Positions 15,437-26,106 are shown, numbered from the stretch's first letter. The stretch is DNA of 35,724 bases from Acidobacteriota bacterium (GCA_016201205.1 JACQDF010000358.1:1-35724); one strand, 5' to 3'. Translations and numbers: made by a program. Notes: generated by a model not told the origin, from the sequence alone.

Positions 15437-16473
15437 GATCTCCTCTGCGCTTCGAGGGCAAAAATTGTCTCGTAGACCCGCTCGTATCCCGCTACCATCG
15501 ACTCCACGGAAAAATATTGCTGGACGTGTTCACGGCAGGTAGTACGGTCGATTTCGGGAAGCCGATGCAGGGCCTGCACCGCTTCGTTCACTGTGGTGAC
15601 CAGGAATCCAGTCAGCCCGTCCTTGATTACTTCACCGCAGGAGCCGAGGTTCATCGCGATCACCGGCACGCCGGCGGCATTAGCCTCTGCCAGAACAAGT
15701 CCGAATCGTTCGGGGACGGTGTTCAAGTGCAGCAGTGCTCGCGCGCGGGCGAACAATTCGTTCTTACCCTGCACGTCTACTGGCCCGACGTAACGAATCT
15801 CACGATCGTCAAGGTAGGGTTCGACCTGCTTCCGAAAGTACTCCTTGTCTTGGATGATTCCCGCGATGAGCAGGGGTAGGCCACTCAGGCGCGCCACCGC
15901 GATCGCCAGATGGACACCCTTGTCTGGGTGAATCCGGCCGAGGAAGATCAAGTCATCACCGCGCGAATGTTGAAGCGGGTACAACGAGAGATCGATTCCG
16001 TTATACACGGTTGCGAGATAGTTGAGCCCCGGCACGCGATCGCAGTCGCTGACGGAAACGAAGTATCCGTCGCGATACTTCTGGTACACCGGCATGATTT
16101 TCGGAGAGGAGAACCCGTGGATCGTGGTCAGCACCGGGGTGCTTACCAGCCGCGTGTAAGTTAATGCCATGAAGTCGTAGTGGCTGTGGATCAGGTCAAA
16201 CTCGGCAGCGCGTTCGAACACTTCGGAGATGTGACGGTACTCGGCCACTTTAGGATCGACTGTGGAATCCTCTTCGTATCCCTTGTCAACGACAGCGTAT
16301 AGGCGCGCGCGAGTCACGGAGTCCGCGGTGGCGAACAGCGTCACATCCCAGCCGCGGGCGACAAGTCCTTCAGTGATGTTGCTTGCGACCGTCTCCCAGG
16401 CGCCGTAGTGACGCGGAGGCGTTCGCCAGGCGACCGGCGACAGGATAGCAACTCTTTTCTTGGGAATCGCCAT
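15433..16473 (-). CDS. GT4-family glycosyltransferase
   Basis: 346 residues, GT-B fold, using a nucleotide-sugar donor. The N-terminal domain has HYGAWETVASNITEGLVARG (acceptor-side Gly-rich loop) and FDLIHSHYDF. The donor-side domain has LIFLGRIHPDKGVHLAI and the retaining-enzyme E-x7-E block in ERFGLVLAEANAAGVPVIA. No membrane segment, so cytoplasmic or membrane-attached. It lies between two GH130 genes (5-base gap upstream, 4-base overlap downstream), which suggests it makes the glycan the phosphorylases degrade. Donor (possibly GDP-mannose) is inferred from context only. Confidence 0.85.
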   Translation of the reverse strand: MAIPKKRVAILSPVAWRTPPRHYGAWETVASNITEGLVARGWDVTLFATADSVTRARLYAVVDKGYEEDSTVDPKVAEYRHISEVFERAAEFDLIHSHYDFMALTYTRLVSTPVLTTIHGFSSPKIMPVYQKYRDGYFVSVSDCDRVPGLNYLATVYNGIDLSLYPLQHSRGDDLIFLGRIHPDKGVHLAIAVARLSGLPLLIAGIIQDKEYFRKQVEPYLDDREIRYVGPVDVQGKNELFARARALLHLNTVPERFGLVLAEANAAGVPVIAMNLGSCGEVIKDGLTGFLVTTVNEAVQALHRLPEIDRTTCREHVQQYFSVESMVAGYERVYETIFALEAQRRS

Positions 16474-16478
16474 GGTCT

Positions 16479-17960
16479 TCAGCCGTCTTCGGAATGCATG
16501 GCCGCCAGGACATCATCGACGGGGACCGTAGCGAAACCCGTGGCGTGATCGGCCAGACCGTAGGGAATGACCAGCTCCCCTTTGTGGAGCAGAGCGCCGC
16601 AAGTATAGACCACGTTCGGCACGTAGCCTTCCCGTTCGTTCTGATCCGGTTGGAGTAAGGGGGCGCGGAGGCGGCCGGTGACCTTGCTGGGATCATCGCG
16701 ATCCAACAGAAACGCGCCGATGCAGTATCTTCGCAAGGGGCCGACACCGTGGCTGAGCACCAGCCAGCCGGCGTCTGTCTCGATGGGAGATCCGCAGTTT
16801 CCAAGCTGGACCAACTCCCACGGGAAACTGGGCTTGAGGAGAATTTCGCGCTCATTCCAGAAGTGGACGTTGTCGGAGAACATAAGGTAAATGCTCTCGT
16901 TGTCCTGGCGCGAGAGCATGGCATAGAGACCGTTGATTTTGCGGGGAAAGATCGCCATGCCTTTGTTTTGGGCTGCAGGGCCGTTTAAGGTGATAAAGCG
17001 AAAGCGAAGAAAATCAGCCGTCTCCACAAGTTCCGGCATTACCACCTTGCCATCGAAGGCTGTGAATGTCGCGTAGTAGATGTGGCTGCCGTCGTCGTTC
17101 TGGAAACGGACGAACCGCGCGTCCTCGATGCCGTTGCGTTGCGAGGGCGTGGCCGGAAAAATGATGCGCTCAGAAAGCTGCTGCTCGGGCTGGAACTGGA
17201 CCTCGTAGTTCGCTCGGGCCACCATCCAAATCCCCTGAGCGGTGTTCTGATCTTCGTGCAGAATCCCCTCCGCCTGTCGCTCCTTGTCCACCTCCGCGTC
17301 GATGCTGCCCCGAAGCTCTTGCAATGAGAACGAATTGTCGAGCCTATTCATGACCCGCCGGGTGAATTCGCCGATCAACCCCAGTTCGAAAAGTTTCCGC
17401 GCAAACAACCCCTTCTCATACTCCGGGTTTGGGATTTGACGAGGCTCGGTGAGGAAACCTGCAGGGTCCAGTACTTCGATCCGATGATCAGGATGAATGA
17501 TACCGGTTCGAAAGGTGATGGAAGAAATGTGACCTTCCCCAGTGGCGCGCAGGCTGAGAATGAACCGCAGGGCGCCAGGCGGCAAGCCGGTTTGGTCGGT
17601 GTGCGGAACGATGGACGGATTGAAGAGGGCAGCAGATTCCAAGGAATACTCGGCCAGGAAATAGGCGCCGATCAAGAGTCGTCTTTGGTCGGAAACTTCC
17701 GCGTCCGTGAACAGCATCTCGCGGACTTGCTCAAACCGTTCCAGAAAACGCTTGTGGATCTGCTGGTGTCGCTGAGAGAACTCAGCGGAGATTTCATCCA
17801 GGAGGGGGCCGACCATTTCCTCCGGAAGTGACAGGATGCGGGCGATGATCCCGCCAACCCGTTGTGAATCTCCCGGATTGAATGGCCGTAAGAGGACGCG
17901 CGACTGATCCGGCTTGAGGACTGTGCTGGTGCGCCTGACGTGAATTGAGTTCGCGTTCAT
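16479..17960 (-). CDS. Long GH130-like protein with helical N-terminal extension
   Basis: 493 residues. About 1-190 is mostly helical (EEMVGPLLDEISAEFSQRHQ, RFLERFEQVREM). Residues about 200-490 form the GH130 propeller, with GIEDARFVRFQNDDGSHIYY in the place of the ED-P-R motif, IFPRKINGLYAMLSRQD, and VPNVVYTCGALLHKGELVIP. The motif reads ED-A-R rather than ED-P-R. The extended form matches a known GH130 subgroup that often sits with GT4 genes. Likely a cytoplasmic mannosyl phosphorylase. Gap to the next gene is 5 bases and to the upstream gene 9 bases. Confidence 0.85.
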   Translation of the reverse strand: MNANSIHVRRTSTVLKPDQSRVLLRPFNPGDSQRVGGIIARILSLPEEMVGPLLDEISAEFSQRHQQIHKRFLERFEQVREMLFTDAEVSDQRRLLIGAYFLAEYSLESAALFNPSIVPHTDQTGLPPGALRFILSLRATGEGHISSITFRTGIIHPDHRIEVLDPAGFLTEPRQIPNPEYEKGLFARKLFELGLIGEFTRRVMNRLDNSFSLQELRGSIDAEVDKERQAEGILHEDQNTAQGIWMVARANYEVQFQPEQQLSERIIFPATPSQRNGIEDARFVRFQNDDGSHIYYATFTAFDGKVVMPELVETADFLRFRFITLNGPAAQNKGMAIFPRKINGLYAMLSRQDNESIYLMFSDNVHFWNEREILLKPSFPWELVQLGNCGSPIETDAGWLVLSHGVGPLRRYCIGAFLLDRDDPSKVTGRLRAPLLQPDQNEREGYVPNVVYTCGALLHKGELVIPYGLADHATGFATVPVDDVLAAMHSEDG

Positions 17961-17969
17961 GGAGGGGAC

Positions 17970-20258
17970 TTACGCTCCGATGGCGATCGGCTCCTTAAAA
18001 CTCGTCACCATGTTTTGGGCCAGGCGCATCTCCGCTAACGAAAGCAGGAAGGCCAGTGTGGACTCCGCTCCCTGATTCGCATTGACCCGATCCACGTGCA
18101 ATCCATCGCCGCAGCCGCCGCTCTCGGGAGAGTAGAGTTCCAGACCAAGATCGTTCCAGCCAATGAACCAGTCAAAGGCTCGTTGAGCCTGCTCGTACCA
18201 CCAGACGTCCGAAGTGGCGCGATAGGCTTCCAGACAGGCGGAGACAGTTGCTTGCGCCTCAATGGGTTGCTGGTCAAAATTCGCGCGCAGGCCGTCGCGA
18301 CGGTAGAAACCATTGCTGCCAATCGGCCGAAAGTGATCTTTTTCAGAGACTTGCAACTCGGTCAGCCAGCGCAATGCCTGCACGCCCCGCTCAAAGACTG
18401 CCGGCTGTCCGGTCGCGTGTCCGCTCAAAATCAAGGCGTGTGCGAGCTTTGCGTTGTCGTACGATAGCTCCTCTTCAAACCAGCACCAGTCCAGCTTGGC
18501 GCTCCGCCGGAAAAGTTCCATTAGTCTGGATGTGAGCATCTCGCGGGTCTGATTGACAAGGCTGTCACCGCTTAGTCGGCGCAGGTATTCGTGGATGCCG
18601 ATCAGTCCGAATGCCCAAGCACGCGGCGACGTGAACTCCGTGAACGCCGGCAACGCGAGTGCAAAGAGTTGGCCCGCCATCATCTGGAAACCTCGGGATG
18701 GCGAACGTCCCACGCCTATGCCGAGGGCCCACAGCGCTCGCCCTTGGCAGTCCTCCGATCCGTGGTCATCGAGCCAGCGCCGGTCGAAACTCATGTGATT
18801 ATGAAAGCGCTTCGTGTTGGCGTCGAACGCGTGATGAAGAAAGGCGGCGCACGTGGTGGCTATGGTTCGCACCCGTTCCGACTCCTCTCCCAGTTCGCCG
18901 AGCAGGACCGCCAGAATAAAGGCACGCGCATTGTCGTCGGTACAATAACCCTCGGAAAAATTCGGCACGCTGAAAATCGCGTGTTGGAATACGCCGGTCG
19001 AATCGGTCATCCGCGAGAGGTGATTTAGCTTCAGCTCGGGTAGTTCCCGAGGCCTCTGGTCGAGTGTCTTCGTGACCAGAGATTTTCGCGAGAGCGCAGC
19101 CCCCTCCAGCCGCGATAGCTCAAACGAACGCATATAGAGCTGCGCGACGTTGCTCCAAATCATCTCGCGCCCAATCCTGTACGCATTCTTACGAATCGCA
19201 TGACGCCTTGTATCGTCCTTCAGCAAGCCGGTCACTTCCCGGGCGATCGCCTCCGAATCGCCGAATGGCACTAGCACTCCACGGTCCTCAGCCAAGAGTT
19301 CTGCTGCGTGCCAGTAAGGCGTCGAGACTACGGCTTTGCCAGCGCCAAAAGTATAGGCGAGCGTCCCCGACGTGATCTGCGCTTCGTTGAGATAAGGCGT
19401 TATATAAAGGTCAGCAGCGCCAATGAACTCTTTTAGATTTTCCAGATCGACGAACCGGTTGTAAAAGATGACGTTTTTCTCTACTTTGTTCTTCTTGGCA
19501 AGGATCTCGAGGCTCAGCCGGTAGGCTTCCCCATGTTCGCGCAGTTCGTTTGGATGCGTCGCACCCAGGACAATGTAAACAACATCAGGGAATTCAGCCA
19601 GAATACCTGGCAGCGCGTTGAGCACGCACTCGATTCCCTTGTTAGGCGAAAGCAGGCCGAACGTGAGCAGCACTACTTTCCCTTCGACGCCAAACTGATC
19701 TTTGAAGTACGTCGGATCGACGAATCCCACGTCTGGAATCCCATGCGCGATCAGATCGATCTTGGCCGGTGGCGCCTCATAAATGTCCTGGAGCATCTGC
19801 CGTCCGCGCTCAGTCATGACAACCACACGGGTCGAGAGCGAGATCAACTCCCGCATGACGCGGCGTTGGTCAGCCCTAGGTTCACGCAGAACGGTATGGA
19901 GCGTCGTGACAACGGGCATCCTTAATTCGCGCAGGAATGCCAGAATGTGACCGCCGGCAGGTCCACCGAAAATGCCGAACTCGTGCTGCAGGCAGACGAT
20001 GTCTACGTTGCTGATGTTGAGGAAATCCGCGGCGCGCAGGTATGACGACAAGTCCTGCTCTTCAATCTCGAAGCGCACAACCTCCGGGTATTCATAGCCG
20101 CCTTTGACGTCGTTGACCGAAACTGAAAAACACTGGCTCTGGGGATGCGCATTCGCGACGGCAGCAAGTAAGTCGGACGTGAACGTGGCGATCCCGCATT
20201 TGCGTGGCAAGTGGTCGCCGACGAACGCGATCTTGCGTATTCTAGAGGTTTCTTTCAT
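17970..20258 (-). CDS. GT4 glycosyltransferase fused to an alpha/alpha-barrel domain
   Basis: 762 residues with two domains. Residues about 1-395 are a GT-B GT4 transferase: GDHLPRKCGIATFTSDLLAA, VCLQHEFGIFGG, LLTFGLLSPNKGIECVLNAL, and TSGTLAYTFGAGKAVVSTPY near the donor site. Residues about 420-745 are a repeat of helical hairpins (GYCTDDNARAFILAVLLGEL, WFEEELSYDNAKLAHALILS, FDQQPIEAQATVSACLEAYR) resembling an (alpha/alpha)6 glycosidase or epimerase barrel. The pairing suggests synthesis and trimming in one polypeptide. The start lies 39 bases after the XRE gene stop, so the regulator and this gene are likely in one transcript. Product unknown; mannosyl transfer is inferred from the GH130 neighbours. 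Confidence 0.85.
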   Translation of the reverse strand: MKETSRIRKIAFVGDHLPRKCGIATFTSDLLAAVANAHPQSQCFSVSVNDVKGGYEYPEVVRFEIEEQDLSSYLRAADFLNISNVDIVCLQHEFGIFGGPAGGHILAFLRELRMPVVTTLHTVLREPRADQRRVMRELISLSTRVVVMTERGRQMLQDIYEAPPAKIDLIAHGIPDVGFVDPTYFKDQFGVEGKVVLLTFGLLSPNKGIECVLNALPGILAEFPDVVYIVLGATHPNELREHGEAYRLSLEILAKKNKVEKNVIFYNRFVDLENLKEFIGAADLYITPYLNEAQITSGTLAYTFGAGKAVVSTPYWHAAELLAEDRGVLVPFGDSEAIAREVTGLLKDDTRRHAIRKNAYRIGREMIWSNVAQLYMRSFELSRLEGAALSRKSLVTKTLDQRPRELPELKLNHLSRMTDSTGVFQHAIFSVPNFSEGYCTDDNARAFILAVLLGELGEESERVRTIATTCAAFLHHAFDANTKRFHNHMSFDRRWLDDHGSEDCQGRALWALGIGVGRSPSRGFQMMAGQLFALALPAFTEFTSPRAWAFGLIGIHEYLRRLSGDSLVNQTREMLTSRLMELFRRSAKLDWCWFEEELSYDNAKLAHALILSGHATGQPAVFERGVQALRWLTELQVSEKDHFRPIGSNGFYRRDGLRANFDQQPIEAQATVSACLEAYRATSDVWWYEQAQRAFDWFIGWNDLGLELYSPESGGCGDGLHVDRVNANQGAESTLAFLLSLAEMRLAQNMVTSFKEPIAIGA

Positions 20259-20297
20259 GAGTATTACCTTGGCCCGGACGGCTGGGCACTTCTTCGA

Positions 20298-21176
20298 TCA
20301 ATCTGACCCCATCGGTTGCTCCGAAGTCGGGAAATGAAGGGGATCCCTTAGATTTTGTAGTTCTCGGTAATAGTAGATGGGAGCGGGTCGCCTTCCCGTG
20401 AACTTCAACATCTTGAGAAACTCGATTTCCTCTTCGGTGGCATCACCGCTTAGGGATTTGTCCTTCAGGAACTGCTCAAAACCTGGTCCTATGGCCAAGG
20501 GTGGTTCAGGCGCTATTTCGACAAACTCAAATCGCTTCACGGCGCCTGGCGCCAGCCGGGGGTTAAGGACGATCTCGATGCCAAAAGTCTTAAGGTCGAT
20601 ATCCCAGGAGTCGATCATCGGATCGAGGAAGGAGACACAGCTTTCAATGGATACGCGGAAGACGTCGGTGTCCAGAAACTCGAGAATCGCGACTCGCATT
20701 TGCTCATAGCTCCGCCCGCTCAGTTGAGCGATCAAGCGGAGCCACTCTTCACTTCGCAATTCTTCCCTGGCAAGCCCTTGGGCCACATCCAGGATCGTCT
20801 GTGTGACGAGGCGCTCGAGTTCGCCGAACGTCTCCTTCTCGAATATCCGCCATACCTCTGCCCGCCGCTCCGGGTCGCACTTGCGGAGAATCAGCTCCCG
20901 GCACTCTTTGAAGAGGGGCGCTGGCGTCTCCGCGATTTTTTTCTTCAACTCCTGTTTGCGCTGAACGTCCGCCAGTCTCGAAAGCTCCTCGCTTGGGAGT
21001 CTCAAGAATTGGCCGATCTTCTCGTAGATGTCGGTGCGCCGGGACGCAGGAGGAGCTTTCTTCCGCGCCAGCAACTGCGAGATGTAGGATTCGGTGACTT
21101 GTGCGGCGGCGGCCAGATCCTTCTGATCAAGGCCTAGCTCGCTCAAACGCTGCCTTATCAATAGCGAAACGTCCAC
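20298..21176 (-). CDS. XRE-family regulator leading the GT4/GH130 operon
   Basis: 292 residues from the GTG at 21176, which has AGGAG five bases upstream (a longer frame opens at 21239). The N-terminal HTH (about residues 3-65) reads LLIRQRLSELGLDQKDLAAA followed by AQVTESYISQLLARKKAPPA, a textbook XRE helix-turn-helix with recognition helix ESYISQLLA. The remaining 220 residues are an unrecognised helical domain followed by a strand-rich tail (IEIVLNPRLAPGAVKRFEFV), a plausible sensor. It is the first gene of the minus-strand operon and divergent from the groESL operon, with two similar 20-bp dyads between them. It probably regulates both directions. Mechanism and ligand unknown. Confidence 0.8.
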   Translation of the reverse strand: MDVSLLIRQRLSELGLDQKDLAAAAQVTESYISQLLARKKAPPASRRTDIYEKIGQFLRLPSEELSRLADVQRKQELKKKIAETPAPLFKECRELILRKCDPERRAEVWRIFEKETFGELERLVTQTILDVAQGLAREELRSEEWLRLIAQLSGRSYEQMRVAILEFLDTDVFRVSIESCVSFLDPMIDSWDIDLKTFGIEIVLNPRLAPGAVKRFEFVEIAPEPPLAIGPGFEQFLKDKSLSGDATEEEIEFLKMLKFTGRRPAPIYYYRELQNLRDPLHFPTSEQPMGSD

Positions 21177-21198
21177 GTCCGCTCCTGGTCCAGCGAGT

Positions 21199-21218
21199 AT
21201 TAACTGATTCCGGTAAAC
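21199..21218. promoter_or_regulatory. Operator-like dyad O1 in front of the XRE gene
   Basis: ATTAACTGATTCCGGTAAAC, 14 of 20 positions identical to O2 (21264-21283), with the same ATTAAC, GAT and GGT anchors. It lies 22 bases upstream of the regulator's GTG, overlapping a possible minus-strand -10 (TAATAC), so it suits autoregulation. Confidence 0.5.
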
Positions 21219-21247
21219 AACCTGTCCCAAGTGTCGCACAAAAGCAC

Positions 21248-21276
21248 TTGACAGACAAGGATAATTAACCGATAAT
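21248..21276 (+). promoter_or_regulatory. Sigma-70 promoter of the groESL-containing operon
   Basis: TTGACA (21248-21253), a 17-base spacer, then GATAAT (21271-21276): one mismatch from consensus. It points at the small membrane protein gene at 21378, leaving a leader of about 95 bases. No CIRCE element was found near it. Confidence 0.75.
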
Positions 21277-21283
21277 GGTTAAT
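21264..21283. promoter_or_regulatory. Operator-like dyad O2 over the -10 box
   Basis: ATTAACC-GATAAT-GGTTAAT, a perfect 7-6-7 inverted repeat whose centre is the -10 box itself. A protein bound here would block the promoter. Related to O1, 65 bases away. Confidence 0.65.
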
Positions 21284-21377
21284 GCCTGGGCGATTCCGTC
21301 CACTCACGGGTCATCTGAACTAAGGCAGGCGATCTGTCCCTTCCTCTTAGGCACACTCGACAACCGAGGAGGTTGCC

Positions 21378-21617
21378 ATGTTCGATTCCCATCATAAGTC
21401 TACGGGAACCCAGTATACCATGACGGTCGCTTTGCTTATCGTGGCCTTCATCTTCAGTCCCGCCGTACTGATCTTGTCGCGCCCATTCGGGTATGTATCC
21501 GTTTCGCTGGCGCTTGCTTGCAGTGCGTTGTGCGTCGCCTTCGCCTGGGTTAACTGGAGGAAGTACTCGCAACTGACCATCCCTTCCCTCGAGACTCCGC
21601 ATGCGAGGTCGAAATGA
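21378..21617 (+). CDS. Small two-helix membrane protein
   Basis: 79 residues; GAGGAGG is ideally placed before the ATG. Two hydrophobic segments (TMTVALLIVAFIFSPAVLIL and YVSVSLALACSALCVAFAWV) are joined by a short loop, with a polar tail. First gene of the groESL-containing operon; its end overlaps the next start by 4 bases. No family recognised. Confidence 0.7.
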   Translation: MFDSHHKSTGTQYTMTVALLIVAFIFSPAVLILSRPFGYVSVSLALACSALCVAFAWVNWRKYSQLTIPSLETPHARSK

Positions 21618-22176
21618 TCCGGCCACGCGCATCCAAGGCGGCAATTGTGTTCGCGATACTTTGGACGTCGCTGCTCTCCGCCGCAGACTTCTCCAACTAT
21701 CGCGGGTTCCAGTTCGGCACGAATCTCGCTGCGGCCGCAAAGCAGGCGGGGATGAATCCGTCTGAGCAAGACCCGTCCGACAGCGGCCAGCGGTGATTCA
21801 GGAATTGGACTGGCGGCCCGGTTCCCCGTACCAGGCAGACGCCAAGAAAGTGGACCCAGTGAGGGAAGGGCTGTTGCGCTTCTACAACGGGGAGCTATTT
21901 CAGATTGTCACCACTTGTGACCGCCAGAAAGTCGAAGGGATAACCGAAGCGGACATGGTACAAGCCATGGTCGTGATGTTCCAAGCCTTCCAGGCGAGGT
22001 ATTACGTGGTCGCGGCCGTGTTCGGAGCGTTTGCGCTGTTTTACAACCCGGTGGCGCCCGCGTTCAGTTTTCCAGGCGACTGGCAACGCGCCGTGGTGTT
22101 GGCAAGCGCCATCCCGTTCGTCGCGTCACTCGCCTGGCGCAATGCGAGGAATGCGAGGACGGAACACAATGACTAA
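21614..22176 (+). pseudogene. Frameshifted paralogue of the 22169 protein, fused to a membrane segment
   Basis: Frame 1 (21614-21796) gives a signal peptide (AIVFAILWTSLLSAADF), then NYRGFQFGTNLAAAAKQAG, and stops at TGA. The next frame continues with VRQRPAVIQELDWRP and FYNGELFQIV. The two parts together align with residues about 30-130 of the intact neighbour (NFQLGTDLSTVVKQAG, RRPALIQELEW, FYDGELFRIV) if one base is restored near 21778. Beyond MVVMF the sequence departs from that family and encodes a two-helix membrane segment (YYVVAAVFGAFALFYNPVAP, then AVVLASAIPFVASLAW). It is therefore also a fusion. Either a pseudogene, a programmed frameshift, or a base-calling error. Confidence 0.7.
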
Positions 22177-22864
22177 GTTTCGAAGGACCATATCGAGACC
22201 GGCTCTCCCATTATTCCTGGTGTTCGGAGTGATGTCGGCAGCTACATCGGCAGCAGATCTTTCCAAGTACCGGAATTTCCAACTCGGAACGGACCTGTCG
22301 ACCGTCGTCAAACAGGCAGGCGCGAACCCGTCTCAAGCGAAGGTGATCCACCGCCGCCCGGCCCTCATCCAAGAGCTTGAATGGCGCCCTCAGCCTCTCG
22401 GTGCATCTTCCCAAACAGAACCGGCCAAAAACGTCGTCTTCAGCTTCTACGACGGCGAACTGTTTCGGATCGTAGTTGACTACGATCGGTACGAGACCGA
22501 GGGATTGACGGCTGACGACTTCGTCGACGCAATCTCGGCGATGTACGGACCTGCTGCAAAGCCCACGGCTCCGGTCAAGGTTGCGCCGGGAAGCTACGGC
22601 GATCAGGAAGAGATCCTCGCACAATGGCAGGATCCGCAGTACCGCTTCGACCTGATCCGATTCTCTTACGGGCCCAGTTTCCGGCTGATCGGTGTCCTGA
22701 CGAGACTCGAAGCGTCGGCCCAAGCAGCCACCCTCGAAGCGACGCGGCTCGACGACCAGGAAGCGCCGCAGAGGGATGCTGCCCGGATCGCCAATGAAGA
22801 GGAAGCGGCGAGAGCCAAGCTCGAAAAGGCGAGGCTTCTGAACAAGCCGAAGTTTCGACCATAA
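22169..22864 (+). CDS. Periplasmic protein of unknown function, Acidobacteriota type
   Basis: 231 residues from the ATG at 22169, which overlaps the preceding stop by 8 bases. Signal peptide ends near SAATSAAD. The middle (NFQLGTDLSTVVKQAG, FYDGELFRIVVDYDRYETEG) looks like a small beta-rich domain. The C-terminal third is a charged helix rich in Glu, Ala and Arg (DAARIANEEEAARAKLEKAR), probably coiled. No catalytic motif visible. A frameshifted relative lies directly upstream. Placement before groESL suggests an envelope or stress role, which is inference. Confidence 0.7.
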   Translation: MTKFRRTISRPALPLFLVFGVMSAATSAADLSKYRNFQLGTDLSTVVKQAGANPSQAKVIHRRPALIQELEWRPQPLGASSQTEPAKNVVFSFYDGELFRIVVDYDRYETEGLTADDFVDAISAMYGPAAKPTAPVKVAPGSYGDQEEILAQWQDPQYRFDLIRFSYGPSFRLIGVLTRLEASAQAATLEATRLDDQEAPQRDAARIANEEEAARAKLEKARLLNKPKFRP

Positions 22865-22875
22865 CGGCAACCCGG

Positions 22876-23264
22876 ATGGACAGTTTCATGACTCCAAACA
22901 TCGAAGCGTGGGAAGACGAGGGAGGAGCGGCGCCTGCACCGCCGGTCCCGGCGGCCTCGTTGAGCGGAACGGAAAGTCAGGTGGAGTGGGCAAGCCGCAT
23001 CAAGCGCCAGGTAAACGCCGAGTTCGACCGCGTGGCGGCGTCATTCCGATCGATTGCCGGCAAACAGGGCAATGGCGCGCGCGCCGATACGGAGGCCGTG
23101 ATCGCGATCCTCGAGGACAAGCGCGCTGACGTAATGAGCAGACAACAGGCCGGCTACTTCATTCACGACTGGCAGGAGATCAGCGATCAGGTGCGCCAGA
23201 TGATATTTCACGATCCCCGCTACCAGGCGATCAAGAGCAATCGTAAGCAGAGGCAAACAGCGTC

Positions 23265-23268
<4 letters not shown>
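22876..23268 (+). CDS. Hypothetical cytoplasmic protein upstream of groES
   Basis: 130 residues (an in-frame ATG at 22888 is an alternative start). The N-terminus is acidic and Pro/Ala-rich, then helical with [20 protein letters not shown] and [20 protein letters not shown]. No signal peptide. Overlaps the groES start by 4 bases (ATGA), so translation is coupled. No family recognised; a GroEL-dedicated partner is a guess from position only. Confidence 0.7.
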
Positions 23269-25195
<1,927 letters not shown>

Positions 25196-25235
25196 AGAAT
25201 CAGGTGCTTGCAAGGCGGCCGGGGAAAGGACACGG

Positions 25236-25466
25236 ATGAACAAAAGATTGCTGAAGCGACATAAGCGCCAGGTTTCGCGCGCCAAAGAACGGGTCAGGCT
25301 GTCGGAGCCCGACCTGCGAACACCGGAACAACTAACGGCAGCGCGGGAGGCGAGCCGCGCTGTTGCCGGCCGGCGCAGCGACCCCCGCGCACATTACTCC
25401 ACGCCGTCCCCAAATCGCTCCGGTCCTGCCGCCACCAGTGCGGTGAAAGCTGACGTAGGCTCATGA
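25236..25466 (+). CDS. Small basic protein downstream of groEL
   Basis: 76 residues starting MNKRLLKRHKRQVSRAKERV, strongly basic at the N-terminus and Ser/Pro-rich at the C-terminus, without a signal peptide. GGGGAAAGGA precedes the ATG and the gap to groEL is 40 bases, so it is likely the last gene of the operon. No family recognised; a nucleic-acid-binding role would be a guess from charge. Confidence 0.55.
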   Translation: MNKRLLKRHKRQVSRAKERVRLSEPDLRTPEQLTAAREASRAVAGRRSDPRAHYSTPSPNRSGPAATSAVKADVGS

Positions 25467-25636
25467 TCCACGCCTCGGATCGGTAAACCTCGATGCCTTG
25501 AAAATCCACGCCCGAGGGCTCACTAACGGAGAGCGTCCTCTCTCCATTTCAGGCTGAACCTACACAATAGCGCAAAGCAAACGACCCTGCGAATAGTAAT
25601 TAGTAACACCTCCAGATAACCTCAAGCTCGGAAGCC

Positions 25637-26059
25637 ATGACCCCCGTTGGTCCTTCATGCTACGAGATGCTACCAGATACCTGCTCCACTATAGCCACGT
25701 GGATGGCGATTCCCGCCTTGTACGTTGTCAGCCCGCAGGCGCACGCTGTGGCGACCGTTGCGCAGAACCGGTACAACTTCCTGGTAAACAAGGCGGAGTT
25801 TGACCCCGCCGAGGCCATCCCGTGCGTTGTTGCCGTCGCGATTGGCGACGTATTTGGACCGACGCCTTTCATTGACGGCGTCATGGATATTGATCCCAGC
25901 TACAACATTAGGAGAGGAGTTGACCTGGGACCAACAAGCCTTGAAGATCTACGAAGGCAGTACGGGTATGTTCCTGACCGCGAAGGGCATATCGAGCGGC
26001 GGGGAAACCGGCTTGAGGCAATGAGTTTCCAAAGGAAAAACCGTGCTCTCAACGGATGA
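25637..26059 (+). CDS. Doubtful hypothetical protein
   Basis: 140 residues without a convincing ribosome-binding site, signal peptide or known domain. The middle has protein-like composition (VVAVAIGDVFGPTPFIDGVM), and the C-terminus (FQRKNRALNG) is encoded inside the dispersed repeat. Could be the remains of a gene. Confidence 0.25.
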   Translation: MTPVGPSCYEMLPDTCSTIATWMAIPALYVVSPQAHAVATVAQNRYNFLVNKAEFDPAEAIPCVVAVAIGDVFGPTPFIDGVMDIDPSYNIRRGVDLGPTSLEDLRRQYGYVPDREGHIERRGNRLEAMSFQRKNRALNG

Positions 26060-26106
26060 ACAGACGGCCCCAACGGAGGCGATTGGGAGTATACTGGTTG
26101 CTGGTC
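26029..26106 (+). repeat. Dispersed repeat, copy 2 (carries TATACT)
   Basis: Partner of 14361-14441, same orientation. TATACT at 26090-26095 lies 136 bases before the TonB-receptor start and may be its -10 box; no clear -35 was seen. Confidence 0.6.

Noticed and set aside
21240-21377. CIRCE element for groESL
   Set aside because: No TTAGCACTC-N9-GAGTGCTAA-like sequence was found; the dyads there are of a different type.
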